A DNA stretch of 64,000 nucleotides from Flavobacterium flavigenum (GCF_027111255.2 NZ_CP114285.2:4464001-4528000), one strand, 5' to 3'; shown: positions 43,518 to 52,776, numbered from the stretch's first letter. The notes: generated by a model from the letters alone, not told the origin. Made by a program: numbers and translations.

Positions 43518-43997
43518 ATGAAAAAGCTAGTTTTATCCTGTCTGATTTTGTCTTTATCCGGACTGCAAAGTTGTAAAAATGAGGAAAAACAAAAAGAAGC
43601 TGAAGCAATAAATGCTGAAGCTGAAAAAGTGGTAAGTATACAATGTTATAAAGCAGTTTATGAAGACGATACTATTGATTTAAAATTGAATACTTTAAAA
43701 AATGGCAAAATAAGCGGAAACATGTCAATGAAAGTTTCGGGCGCCGCAGAAAGAATTGGCGAAATCAAAGGGGAATTTCATGGAGATACTTTATTTGCAG
43801 ATTATACTTTTACAGAGAGAACAAATAAAAAAAACTTCAAAAATCCAATGGCATTCTTGAAAAAGGACAAACAGCTTATTTTAGGAAACGGAACCATGCA
43901 GACTACAATGGGCGTAACATATCTGGTTAAAGACAAACCGATTGACTTTGAACGTGTAAAATATAAGTTTGACAGCATTGATTGTGCTGGTAAGTAA
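43518..43997 (+). CDS. Small lipoprotein of unknown function
   Basis: 159 residues with a lipoprotein signal (LSLSGLQSC, Cys near residue 19) and a short Glu/Lys/Ala-rich helix (residues 21-40). The domain is mostly beta and includes CYKAVYEDDTIDLKLNTLKNGKISGNMSMKV and GEIKGEFHGDTLFADYTFT. It resembles small flavobacterial lipoproteins of unknown role, and I recognise no catalytic motif. It has its own position between two hairpins and is convergent with the DUF1573 gene. Confidence 0.75.
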   Translation: MKKLVLSCLILSLSGLQSCKNEEKQKEAEAINAEAEKVVSIQCYKAVYEDDTIDLKLNTLKNGKISGNMSMKVSGAAERIGEIKGEFHGDTLFADYTFTERTNKKNFKNPMAFLKKDKQLILGNGTMQTTMGVTYLVKDKPIDFERVKYKFDSIDCAGK

Positions 43998-44040
43998 AAT
44001 GTTCAGGAAGTAAAAAGTGAAATGATTTTGCTTACTTCTA

Positions 44041-44085
44041 AAATAGTAAAGCCGTTTCAAACTAAATGAAACGGCTTTACTATTT
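44041..44085. terminator. Long bidirectional hairpin between convergent genes
   Basis: Perfect 19-bp stem (AAATAGTAAAGCCGTTTCA and its complement) with a 7-nt loop between the lipoprotein stop (43997) and the DUF1573 stop (44101). The T-tracts are short, so termination may rely on the stem. Confidence 0.75.
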
Positions 44086-44100
44086 CTTTAAAAATTATTT

Positions 44101-44481
44101 TTATAAAACTTCACCTTTAATTTTTAAGGCAACCCTTCCGTCAGGATAATTAACGGCATTAGTTTCAACAGTAATCGTTTTACGGATTGGTCCAGTAGCC
44201 ATGTTATATTTTACGTCAATTTTTCCTTTTTTTCCTGGCTGAATAGCACCAGAGGGTTTTGTGACAATAATTGAACTCAATGTAGACTGAGCATCAATAA
44301 TTAATAAGGGTGCATTTCCGGTATTGGTAAATTCAAACGAACGGACTGCGTTATCGCTCTTAGAAATTTTTCCGTAATCAATAGTGTTGTCCGGAGCTGA
44401 AAACTCAATTTTTGGACCGCTTTGAGAATAACCTGCTACGCTAAACAATACGATTACAATAAATTTAATAACATTTTTCAT
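44101..44481 (-). CDS. DUF1573 domain secreted protein
   Basis: 126 residues with a signal peptide (VAGYSQS cleavage region) and one Ig-like DUF1573 domain: TIDYGKISKSDNAVRSFEFTNTGNAPLLIIDAQSTLSSIIVTKPSGAIQPGKKGKIDVKYN. The family is abundant in Bacteroidota and resembles ASH/MSP-type immunoglobulin folds. Its function is unknown. It is divergent from valS and has its own promoter. Confidence 0.9.
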   Translation of the reverse strand: MKNVIKFIVIVLFSVAGYSQSGPKIEFSAPDNTIDYGKISKSDNAVRSFEFTNTGNAPLLIIDAQSTLSSIIVTKPSGAIQPGKKGKIDVKYNMATGPIRKTITVETNAVNYPDGRVALKIKGEVL

Positions 44482-44506
44482 TTTGAAATTGTTTTTAAGA
44501 TAGGAG

Positions 44507-44537
44507 TAAATATACTTTCTTTTAATTAATACACAAA
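44507..44537 (-). promoter_or_regulatory. Promoter of the DUF1573 gene
   Basis: On the minus strand TTTG (plus 44534-44537) is followed after 19 bp by TATATTTA (plus 44507-44514), one mismatch from consensus, 25 bp before the ATG. Confidence 0.5.
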
Positions 44538-44572
44538 TTATTAATTCGTTTTTTATAGTGTACTTTATTATT

Positions 44573-44580
44573 TACTTTTG
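44573..44580 (+). promoter_or_regulatory. valS promoter -7 box
   Basis: TACTTTTG matches TAnnTTTG exactly. It would give a leader of about 135 nt containing the inverted repeats at 44618-44712. Confidence 0.45.
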
Positions 44581-44617
44581 CTGTCAGTTACAAATACAAA
44601 AATTAAACCATTTTTTT

Positions 44618-44712
44618 ATTTAATTGTTTAACCGTTAATTCGTTTAACCGAAAAACAGTAAAAACAATTAATAAGTGGTAACAAAACAATTAAACAGTTA
44701 AACGAATAAACA
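44618..44712. repeat. Inverted-repeat-rich leader upstream of valS
   Basis: ATTCGTTTAAC (44638-44648) pairs with GTTAAACGAAT (44697-44707). The surrounding TTAATTG/CAATTAA half-sites are also complementary. The ATTCGTTTAA core is shared with the repeat between gyrB and mdh, suggesting one intergenic repeat family. Confidence 0.6.
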
Positions 44713-44720
44713 ACCTATAA

Positions 44721-47354
44721 ATGACAATTCCAGCACAATTTGACGCTAAGACGATTGAGAATAAATGGTATGATTACTGGATGAAAAACAACTATTTTCA
44801 TTCAGAACCAGATCATAGAACACCGTACACCATTGTAATCCCACCGCCAAACGTCACTGGAGTCCTTCACATGGGACATATGTTGAATAATACCATTCAG
44901 GATGTTTTAATTCGTCGTGCACGTCTTAAAGGATTCAACGCTTGTTGGGTTCCGGGAACAGATCACGCTTCTATTGCAACTGAAGCAAAAGTGGTAGCAA
45001 AATTAAAAGCAGAAGGAATCAATAAAAACGATTTGACCCGCGAAGAATTCCTAAAACATGCCTGGGAATGGACAGATAAATACGGCGGAACAATCTTAGA
45101 ACAACTTAAGAAATTAGGTGCTTCATGCGATTGGGAACGTACTAAATTCACGATGGATCCGGATATGTCTGCATCTGTAATTTGTTCTTTTGTTGATTTA
45201 TACAACAAGGGATTAATTTACAGAGGCTACCGAATGGTAAACTGGGATCCGGAAGCCAAAACGACTTTATCTGATGAAGAAGTAATTTACGAAGAACAAC
45301 AAGGAAAATTATTTTTCTTAAAATATAAAATCGAAGGTTCAGAAGATTTTTTGACTATTGCTACCACTCGTCCAGAAACTATCTTCGGAGATACTGCCAT
45401 CTGTATCAATCCGAACGATGAGCGTTTTACACATTTAAAAGGTAAAAAAGCGATCGTTCCAATTTGTGGAAGAGTTATTCCAATTATCGAAGACGAATAT
45501 GTAGATGTAGAATTCGGAACAGGATGTTTAAAAGTTACGCCTGCACACGATATGAACGATAAGACTTTGGGTGAAAAACACAATCTTGAAATCGTTGATA
45601 TTTTTAATGAAGACGCAACTTTAAATAGCTTCGGATTACATTATCAGGGAAAAGACCGTTTTGTAGTTCGTACCGAAATTGCAAAAGAATTAGAAGAAAT
45701 TGGAGCTTTAGCAAAAACAGAAATCCACTTAAATAAAGTTGGGACTTCTGAAAGAACCAAAGCCGTAATCGAACCAAGATTATCTGACCAATGGTTCCTG
45801 AAAATGGAAGAATTGGTTAAACCAGCAATCAAATCGGTTTTAGAAACCGGAGATATTAAATTACATCCTAAACGTTTCGAAAACACGTATGCGCACTGGT
45901 TAAACAATATTCGTGACTGGAATATTTCACGCCAATTATGGTGGGGACAACAAATTCCAGCATATTATTACGGAGACGGAAAAGAAGACTTCGTAGTTGC
46001 AGAAAACATCGAAGATGCATTAGCATTAGCAAAAGAAAAAACCAACAACCAACAACTAACAACCGACAACCTAAAACAGGATGTTGATGCGCTTGATACA
46101 TGGTTTTCATCCTGGTTATGGCCAATGTCTGTTTTTGGCGGAATAATGGATCCGGAAAGTCCAGATTTTAAATATTATTATCCAACAAATGATTTAGTAA
46201 CAGGTCCTGATATTTTGTTTTTCTGGGTTGCGAGAATGATTATTGCAGGTTACGAATATGCTGGTGAAAAACCATTTACGAATGTGTATTTAACGGGATT
46301 AGTTCGTGACAAGCAACGTCGTAAAATGTCTAAATCATTAGGGAATTCTCCTGATCCTTTAGATTTGATCGATAAATTCAGTGCAGATGGTGTTCGTGTA
46401 GGATTGCTTTTAAGTGCTTCTGCAGGAAACGATATTATGTTTGATGAGGAATTGTGTAATCAGGGAAAAGCATTCTCAAACAAAATTTGGAATGCGTTCA
46501 AACTGATTAAAGGATGGGAAGTTTCAGATACTATTCCACAACCAGAATCTTCAAAAGTAGCAATCGAGTGGTATGAAGCAAAATTACAGCAGACTTTAGT
46601 TGACATTGAAGACAATTTCGAGAAATACAGGATTTCAGATTCTCTTATGGCCATTTATAAATTGGTTTGGGATGATTTCTGTTCCTGGTTCCTAGAAATG
46701 ATTAAACCGGCTTACCAACAGCCAATTGACAGCGTAACTTTCGCGAAAGCTATCGAAATGTTAGAAAACAACTTGAAGTTACTACATCCGTTTATGCCTT
46801 TCTTGACAGAGGAAATCTGGCAGTTAATTGCAGAAAGAACACCAGAAGAAGCTTTAATTGTTTCAACATGGCCTGAATTAAAACCTTTTGATGCAAAATT
46901 AATTGCTGATTTTGAAAACTCAATTGAAGTAATTTCCGGAATCAGAACGATCAGAAAAGACAAAAATATTCCGTTTAAAGATGGAATTGAATTAAAAGGA
47001 ATCAACAGTGAAAATGTTTCAACGTATTTTGATTCAATTATAACGAAATTAGGAAACGTTTCTGCTTTCGAATATGTTTCTGAAAAAGTGGATGGCGCAT
47101 TGTCTTTCCGTGTAAAATCAAACGAATACTTTATTCCGATTACAGGAAATATCGATGTTGAAGCTGAAATTGCAAAATTGACAGAAGAATTAAACTATAC
47201 AAAAGGATTCCTGAAATCTGTTGAAGCAAAACTTTCAAACGAAAAATTCGTTAACGGAGCTCCGGAAAAAGTTTTAAATATTGAAAAACAAAAACAAGCC
47301 GATGCATTGGCAAAAATTGCTACAATCGAGCAAAGTTTAGCCGGTTTGAAGTAA
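44721..47354 (+). CDS. valS: Valyl-tRNA synthetase
   Basis: An 877-residue class-I synthetase. The HIGH motif is PPPNVTGVLHMGHML near residue 40. The CP1 editing domain has FLTIATTRPETIFGDTAI and GTGCLKVTPAHDMND. DTWFSSWLWP and the KMSKS motif in RRKMSKSLGNSPDPLD (near residue 535) follow. A C-terminal coiled coil (about 810-877, IEKQKQADALAKIATIEQSL) is typical of ValS. Residues 443-450 (TNNQQLTT) are encoded by an AAC-rich stretch resembling intergenic repeats, but the segment keeps the expected length. A hairpin terminator follows. Confidence 0.97.
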   Translation: MTIPAQFDAKTIENKWYDYWMKNNYFHSEPDHRTPYTIVIPPPNVTGVLHMGHMLNNTIQDVLIRRARLKGFNACWVPGTDHASIATEAKVVAKLKAEGINKNDLTREEFLKHAWEWTDKYGGTILEQLKKLGASCDWERTKFTMDPDMSASVICSFVDLYNKGLIYRGYRMVNWDPEAKTTLSDEEVIYEEQQGKLFFLKYKIEGSEDFLTIATTRPETIFGDTAICINPNDERFTHLKGKKAIVPICGRVIPIIEDEYVDVEFGTGCLKVTPAHDMNDKTLGEKHNLEIVDIFNEDATLNSFGLHYQGKDRFVVRTEIAKELEEIGALAKTEIHLNKVGTSERTKAVIEPRLSDQWFLKMEELVKPAIKSVLETGDIKLHPKRFENTYAHWLNNIRDWNISRQLWWGQQIPAYYYGDGKEDFVVAENIEDALALAKEKTNNQQLTTDNLKQDVDALDTWFSSWLWPMSVFGGIMDPESPDFKYYYPTNDLVTGPDILFFWVARMIIAGYEYAGEKPFTNVYLTGLVRDKQRRKMSKSLGNSPDPLDLIDKFSADGVRVGLLLSASAGNDIMFDEELCNQGKAFSNKIWNAFKLIKGWEVSDTIPQPESSKVAIEWYEAKLQQTLVDIEDNFEKYRISDSLMAIYKLVWDDFCSWFLEMIKPAYQQPIDSVTFAKAIEMLENNLKLLHPFMPFLTEEIWQLIAERTPEEALIVSTWPELKPFDAKLIADFENSIEVISGIRTIRKDKNIPFKDGIELKGINSENVSTYFDSIITKLGNVSAFEYVSEKVDGALSFRVKSNEYFIPITGNIDVEAEIAKLTEELNYTKGFLKSVEAKLSNEKFVNGAPEKVLNIEKQKQADALAKIATIEQSLAGLK

Positions 47355-47378
47355 AATCCAAACTTAGTTTTTAAATAC

Positions 47379-47414
47379 AAAACCCGACAGATTTTTTAAA
47401 ATTTGTCGGGTTTT
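47379..47414 (+). terminator. valS terminator
   Basis: 16-bp stem AAAACCCGACAGATTT / AAATTTGTCGGGTTTT with one wobble pair, 25 bp after the valS stop. Its CCCGACAG core is shared with the hairpin at 50875-50910. Confidence 0.85.
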
Positions 47415-47531
47415 ATTTTGGACTAAAATGACTAGTTTTTATTCAAAAAATATATTCGACTTTTATGATTTTATATTTCAAAATGATATAAATTTAGTAC
47501 GATTTTACACGGTCTAATTTTTGTTTTTCTA

Positions 47532-48557
47532 ATGAAAAAAATCCTCTTTTTTGCCTTTATTTTTTGTCTCTTTTTATCTTGCTCGAATAAAATTGAGAAT
47601 GTTGAAAAATCTATTTATTATTGGAAAAGCGATAGCTGGGATCTGAACCCGAAGGAAAGAGAGATTTTAAACAATTTAAAAGTCAGGAAACTTTATATTA
47701 AGTTTTTTGAAATTGATCATAATGAAGCTTATGGGGATTTTCCTGTTTCCAAATCGTCTCTGCACTTTTATCAGAAAGAAGATTTCGTTATTGTTCCAAC
47801 TGTATATATTAAAAATGAAGTTTTTAAAAATACTAACAGAGAAAAGCTAGATACACTTGCAAACAATATTAATTTCCTTATTACTAAATATGTAAAAGAT
47901 AAATTTGAAAGGGCAAATCCTGTAAAAGAATTTCAAATGGATTGCGACTGGACACTGACAACAAAAGAGAATTATTTCTATTTTTTGAAAAAACTAAAAG
48001 CTATTTCGAAGAAAGAAATTAGTTGTACATTACGATTGTATCCTTATAAGTATCCCGAAAAAATGGGCATTCCACCAGTTGATAAAGTGACATTGATGTG
48101 CTATAATTTAATCAATCCTTTAGAGGATCACTCTAAAAACTCCATTTTAGATATTGAAGAATTAAAGCTTTATCTCAATAAAAAAAGAAAGTACCCATTG
48201 CATTTAGATATTGCATTGCCAACTTATTCCTGGATGCAGGTCTACCAAAATGATCACTTTTATAAAGTAATTTACGGTGGACAGAAAGAGATTTTAAAAT
48301 CTTTAAAAGAGATAAAACCTTTATGGTATGAAGTTACAAAAGATACTGTGGTTGATGACTTTTACTTAAGAATTGGCGACAAGATTAAATATGAGAATTT
48401 AACTCCTTTGAAAATTAATGAAGCAATCGAAATAATCAAAAAAAATGTAGATTTTGATGCTAATACTACAATTACCTTATTTCATTTAGACGAAGAACAA
48501 TTAAGTAATTATAACAATGAAGAACTTTCTGCTTTTTATAGCAATTTTAGTAAATAA
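47532..48557 (+). CDS. Unrecognised lipoprotein, possibly a TIM-barrel-type protein
   Basis: 341 residues with a lipoprotein signal (FCLFLSCSNK, Cys near residue 17). The mature protein alternates strands and helices. It has VRKLYIKFFEIDHNEA, FVIVPTVYIKNEVF, the acidic FQMDCDWTLTTKENYFYFLKKL, CTLRLYPYKYPEKMGIPPVDKVTLMCYNLINP, and PLHLDIALPTYSWMQVY. The DxDWT and R-x-YPYK strands recall (beta/alpha)8 proteins such as the DUF3142 or glycoside-hydrolase-like groups, but no catalytic pair can be fixed. Its last 41 bp overlap the next gene, so the two probably act together. Confidence 0.72.
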   Translation: MKKILFFAFIFCLFLSCSNKIENVEKSIYYWKSDSWDLNPKEREILNNLKVRKLYIKFFEIDHNEAYGDFPVSKSSLHFYQKEDFVIVPTVYIKNEVFKNTNREKLDTLANNINFLITKYVKDKFERANPVKEFQMDCDWTLTTKENYFYFLKKLKAISKKEISCTLRLYPYKYPEKMGIPPVDKVTLMCYNLINPLEDHSKNSILDIEELKLYLNKKRKYPLHLDIALPTYSWMQVYQNDHFYKVIYGGQKEILKSLKEIKPLWYEVTKDTVVDDFYLRIGDKIKYENLTPLKINEAIEIIKKNVDFDANTTITLFHLDEEQLSNYNNEELSAFYSNFSK

Positions 48558-50868
48558 CAGCATTTTTGCCTGCGGTTTTTATCCGTTTGGAGAAGATATC
48601 AGATACTCTTTTTTAAGTCCTGCAAATTTCAACTACTATTCTTATTCTGAATTTAATTATTCGTCTAATACATTTTATCCAAATGCAAACGGAGTTTATC
48701 CTGAAGGTACCATTGAAGAAAATGAAAAGCTTTGGATGGAATATTGTCACAATAAAATTTCTGTTGAAGCTATAAGAAATGTTTTATATAGTTTGAAAGA
48801 AGAGGATATTAATGAAAAATCTACGAATGAAATGCTTCAGTATTTTTATAAAACTAAAAATATCGAGGCTATTAATTATTTAAAGTTTGCTAAAACCTGC
48901 GAATTTTTTAATGGCGTATATGAAGATCCATGGGAAAGAAAGGAAGGTGCTTCGTTGCCAAAAAGAGAGGAGCTAATTGATAAAGCCATTTTTAATTCGA
49001 ACAAAATAAAGAATAGGACACTTAAGTTGCGATATACCTTTTTAGCGATAAGACTTGCTTACTATAATAATGATTTCGATCAAATTAAATCCTTATTCGA
49101 TACCGTTTTTAAATCTCAGAAAAAAGATATCCTATATTATTGGAGCTTGTATTTTAGGACATTTGCAGAAAAGGATAAGGCTTTGTCAAATTTTTACGCA
49201 GCTCAGGTTTTTGTAAATGCACCGGATAAGCGTTTTATGATTGCGCAGCAGTTTGATTCTAAAATTTCCTTAGATACTGTTTTAAAATATGCTAAAAATA
49301 ACGAAGAAAGAGCAAATGTTTATTTTTTGGCAGGAATTAAAAAAAGTGATCAGGCTTTATTTTGTCTAGAGCAGGTATATAAGTACAATCCAAAGTTTGA
49401 GGGTTTATCTTTTTTGCTATTAAGGGAAATCAATAAAATTGAGGACTGGGTTTTTACACCCTATTATTCTTTGTTTAATCCATCGGTTTCAAAGTATAAT
49501 TATTGGGCAGAAGAAGATAAAGATAATTCAATACAGGATATTCTAAATCGTGTACAAAATGACAGAGCTTACGCCGGCAAAGTATTACAGTTTGTAAATA
49601 ATATAAAATTGAAAAAGATTAATGATCCGGTTTTATGGAAAATCGGCAAAGCGTATTTGTCATTTGTAACCCAAAATCATCAAAGCTGTTTAAATGAGAT
49701 TACGGCTGTAGAAAAAAGTATTTTTGAGAAAGATTCTCTTTATGATCAAATTCAGATTATAAAAGCATTGGCATTAACTGCAAATCAGGAAATCGGAAAA
49801 GCTCTAATTTTAGAAGAAGTGAAACCAGTCCTTCTTAAAAATCAAAAAAATAAGAAATTCCTTTTTGCTATCGGGAGGGAATTAGAATATAAAAAGAATA
49901 GGACTGAGGCTGCTTTTCTGTATTCTAAACTTAACCATGAAAATACTGAATATGTTGGATATTACGATTCTGCCACAGCTGTTTGGAAAACTTTACAAAA
50001 CAGAAAGAGTTCTTACAGGGATTTTTATACAGATTACTTTGATTATATTGATGTGATTTATTCCCCTGAAGATGTACAGGAAATAGTTGCGCAATTTGAA
50101 GATCAAAATAACATTTTAGATTCCTTTTCTAAATGGAAGCAAAGTTACATTAAAAATGAAATTCCAAGATTGTACGATCTGATTGGTACAAAGTATATTC
50201 GACAGAATAATTTAGAACTTGCTGCTGAATATTTTGGTAAACTTGATAAAGATAAATTAGCGAACTATTCTGACTGTCTGTGGGAAAAACCAAATTGCAA
50301 AGAATCGGATATGTTTGATGCAAATCCTTTTTTTGTGCTTAAATATACTCCTGAGTTTATCAGTCAGGACAAAATTTTTAAATTAAACAAAAGAAGTATT
50401 ACAGAACACCTGATTTTGTATCTTAAAAAAGCAGCTGAGCCGAAGGAAGAAAATAAAGATTATTACTATTTCCTTGTAGCGAATGCTTATTACAATATGA
50501 CACAAAATGGAAATTCATGGATGATGCGCCGCTACTATTGGCATCATTACACAGATGATGCTCCGTTTGAAGATGAAAGGGAATTTTATGAAAGCAACCT
50601 GGCGCAAAAATATTATCTTCTGGCATTAAAAAATGCAAAGACAGATCAGTTTAAAGCACTATGCTTAAGGATGATTGGGCGTTGCGAAAAGAATAAGCTT
50701 GAATATCAGAATCCAAATAATTATGATAACACAATCGAGAATTATGATGATTTTCTGTTGAGTAAAAACAAGTATTATCAGGACTTAAAATCAAACTATG
50801 CAGATGACTATGAAATCTTAATGTCTAGCTGCAGTTCTTTTGAAGAGTATTTCAAATCCAGAAGATAA
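48517..50868 (+). CDS. Unrecognised 783-residue secreted helical-repeat protein
   Basis: A signal peptide (MKNFLLFIAILVNNSIFAC) is encoded inside the 41-bp overlap with the preceding lipoprotein gene, so the ATG at 48517 is well supported. The mature protein begins with a Tyr/Phe/Ser-rich stretch (about residues 20-60). It is otherwise mostly helical with TPR/SEL1-like spacing, for example NNEERANVYFLAGIKKSDQALFCLEQVYKYNPKFEG and LYDLIGTKYIRQNNLELAAEYFGKL. The C-terminal part contains YYYFLVANAYYNMTQNGNSWMMRRYYWHHY. I recognise no family. The probable location is periplasm or outer-membrane surface, and the C at residue 19 may be lipidated. Confidence 0.75.
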   Translation: MKNFLLFIAILVNNSIFACGFYPFGEDIRYSFLSPANFNYYSYSEFNYSSNTFYPNANGVYPEGTIEENEKLWMEYCHNKISVEAIRNVLYSLKEEDINEKSTNEMLQYFYKTKNIEAINYLKFAKTCEFFNGVYEDPWERKEGASLPKREELIDKAIFNSNKIKNRTLKLRYTFLAIRLAYYNNDFDQIKSLFDTVFKSQKKDILYYWSLYFRTFAEKDKALSNFYAAQVFVNAPDKRFMIAQQFDSKISLDTVLKYAKNNEERANVYFLAGIKKSDQALFCLEQVYKYNPKFEGLSFLLLREINKIEDWVFTPYYSLFNPSVSKYNYWAEEDKDNSIQDILNRVQNDRAYAGKVLQFVNNIKLKKINDPVLWKIGKAYLSFVTQNHQSCLNEITAVEKSIFEKDSLYDQIQIIKALALTANQEIGKALILEEVKPVLLKNQKNKKFLFAIGRELEYKKNRTEAAFLYSKLNHENTEYVGYYDSATAVWKTLQNRKSSYRDFYTDYFDYIDVIYSPEDVQEIVAQFEDQNNILDSFSKWKQSYIKNEIPRLYDLIGTKYIRQNNLELAAEYFGKLDKDKLANYSDCLWEKPNCKESDMFDANPFFVLKYTPEFISQDKIFKLNKRSITEHLILYLKKAAEPKEENKDYYYFLVANAYYNMTQNGNSWMMRRYYWHHYTDDAPFEDEREFYESNLAQKYYLLALKNAKTDQFKALCLRMIGRCEKNKLEYQNPNNYDNTIENYDDFLLSKNKYYQDLKSNYADDYEILMSSCSSFEEYFKSRR

Positions 50869-50874
50869 AAAACA

Positions 50875-50910
50875 AACCCCGACAGATGCTTTAAATCCTG
50901 TCGGGGTTTT
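50875..50910. terminator. Bidirectional terminator
   Basis: Perfect 12-bp stem AAACCCCGACAG / CTGTCGGGGTTT with a 12-nt loop between the 783-residue gene stop and the convergent DUF4294 gene. The sequence closely resembles the valS terminator. Confidence 0.8.
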
Positions 50911-50927
50911 GTCTTTTTCAAAAACGT

Positions 50928-51605
50928 TTATTTTTTATTAAGCTCTGCAGCTTTTTGTTCCCAAAATGTTTCAAGTTTATTATAATCAATCGCAGCTGCG
51001 GGTTTTTGGTAAGATAACCTGCCGGATTCAAATGCCCGGACGAGAATGGTTTCTATCAGATAATCTTCGTTGACTTCAAAAGGTTTGTATTCCCGTTTTA
51101 AACTAATGTCAAACATATTCGCGGTAGCATTTGATACAAATGCCTTAAAACCGCTTTTTAAAGTTTTTACTAATTCGTATGTTGTTATTCCGGTCTGTCG
51201 ATGGATAAGTTTCACTAAAATTTGTCCTTGTTTTCTGGAAAGCTTTTTTAATCTTGCTTCGAACTCATTATTGAGATAATCTTCAACTATTTTGAAATAT
51301 TTTTTCTTTTCCCGGCTGGTTTTCAAACGCGCCATTCCGTTGTTTAAAGCCGTTAATCGGTCTGCCGCCAGTTTTGCATAAGGATAAACTTTGTAAACCC
51401 TGTTCTGAAGAATCAGAAACTGTTTTTTAGCTTCAGGATCCAGTTCTCCTTTTGAAATAACAATTTCCGCTAATTCAATTGTATCATTCAGAATCGAATC
51501 ATTTTCAGTAAGCGTGTAGCCCATTTCACTTTCTTTTGGCGTAATCTGTGCTTTAGCAGCAAAAGAAATTAAAAGAAAACATAAAATACAGGTTGTAAAT
51601 CTCAT
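50928..51605 (-). CDS. DUF4294 domain secreted protein
   Basis: 225 residues with a signal peptide (ISFAAKAQ). The DUF4294 core includes FLILQNRVYKVYPYAKLAADRLTALNNGMARLKTSREKKKYFKIVEDYLNNEFEARLKKLSRKQGQILVKLIHRQTGITTYELVKTLKSGFKAFV. The family is restricted to Bacteroidota and has no known function. It is divergent from the M42 peptidase gene, and no partner is evident. Confidence 0.9.
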   Translation of the reverse strand: MRFTTCILCFLLISFAAKAQITPKESEMGYTLTENDSILNDTIELAEIVISKGELDPEAKKQFLILQNRVYKVYPYAKLAADRLTALNNGMARLKTSREKKKYFKIVEDYLNNEFEARLKKLSRKQGQILVKLIHRQTGITTYELVKTLKSGFKAFVSNATANMFDISLKREYKPFEVNEDYLIETILVRAFESGRLSYQKPAAAIDYNKLETFWEQKAAELNKK

Positions 51606-51687
51606 CGAATATATATTTAAGTGTAAAATTATACATTATATACACAACTGTAATACCAAATTTTTAATTTAGCAAAAAAATATTTTT

Positions 51688-52776
51688 ATGAGTACAAAAT
51701 CTATACTGAATGATACCTCAATTGCTTTTTTAGAAAGCTACCTAAATAACGCTTCGCCGACAGGTTACGAGAGCGAAGGACAAAAAATCTGGATGAAATA
51801 CCTGGAGCCTTATGTAGATACTTTTATTACGGATACGTACGGAACTGCTGTTGGAGTTATAAATCCTGACGCTCCATTTAAGGTGGTGATTGAAGGTCAT
51901 GCAGATGAAATTTCGTGGTATGTAAATTATATCACAGATGATGGTTTGATATATGTTATTAGAAATGGAGGTTCTGATCACCAGATTGCACCTTCAAAAA
52001 GAGTAAATATCCATACCAAAAAAGGAATTGTAAAAGGCGTTTTTGGATGGCCTGCCATTCACACCCGTTTGCGTGATAAAGAGGAAATTCCGAAACTGAG
52101 TAATATTTTTATTGATTTAGGATGTGAGACCAAAGAGCAAGTTCTGGAAATGGGGGTTCATGTGGGTTGTGTAATTACTTATCCGGATGAATTTATGATT
52201 TTGAACGAAAATAAATTTGTCTGTCGCGCCATTGACAACAGAATGGGTGGTTTTATGATTGCTGAGGTAGCTCGTCTGTTAAAAGAGAATAACAAAACAC
52301 TTCCGTTTGGTTTGTATATTGTAAACTCAGTTCAGGAAGAAATTGGTCTTCGCGGTGCCGAAATGATTTCACAGCGAATCAAGCCAAATGTTGCTATTGT
52401 GACCGATGTTTGTCATGATACTACAACACCAATGATTGATAAAAAGGTGGAAGGCGATCTTAAAATGGGTAAAGGTCCTGTGATTGCTTACGCACCTGCG
52501 GTTCAAAATAATTTAAGGGATTTAATTGTAGATACTGCCGAAGAAAAAAATATACCTTTTCAGCGTCATGCTACTTCCAGAGCTACGGGGACAGATACAG
52601 ATGCTTTTGCTTACAGTAATGGTGGTGTGGCTTCAGCATTGATTTCACTGCCATTGCGTTACATGCATACGACTGTAGAAATGGTTCATAAGGAAGATGT
52701 AGAGAATGTAATTCAGCTGATTTATGAATCATTATTGAAAATCGAAAACAATGAAACTTTTTCTTATTTTAAATAA
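51688..52776 (+). CDS. M42-family glutamyl/leucyl aminopeptidase-like metallopeptidase
   Basis: 362 residues with the M42 layout: YLNNASPTGYESEGQKIW at the N-terminus, the metal-ligand EGHADEISWYV, AIDNRMGGFMIAEVARLL (metal-ligand Asp), the catalytic-base region NSVQEEIGLRGAEM, VTDVCHDTTTP and a C-terminal MHTTVEMVHKEDVENV with His. A small domain (about residues 70-165) interrupts the catalytic fold, as in dodecameric TET peptidases. It has no signal peptide and is probably a cytoplasmic binuclear aminopeptidase. Confidence 0.93.
   Translation: MSTKSILNDTSIAFLESYLNNASPTGYESEGQKIWMKYLEPYVDTFITDTYGTAVGVINPDAPFKVVIEGHADEISWYVNYITDDGLIYVIRNGGSDHQIAPSKRVNIHTKKGIVKGVFGWPAIHTRLRDKEEIPKLSNIFIDLGCETKEQVLEMGVHVGCVITYPDEFMILNENKFVCRAIDNRMGGFMIAEVARLLKENNKTLPFGLYIVNSVQEEIGLRGAEMISQRIKPNVAIVTDVCHDTTTPMIDKKVEGDLKMGKGPVIAYAPAVQNNLRDLIVDTAEEKNIPFQRHATSRATGTDTDAFAYSNGGVASALISLPLRYMHTTVEMVHKEDVENVIQLIYESLLKIENNETFSYFK

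Noticed and set aside
46040..46075. Repeat element inserted in frame in valS
   Set aside because: The region has the same length as in typical ValS proteins, so there is no insertion, only a resemblance in base composition. It is kept as a low-interest observation.
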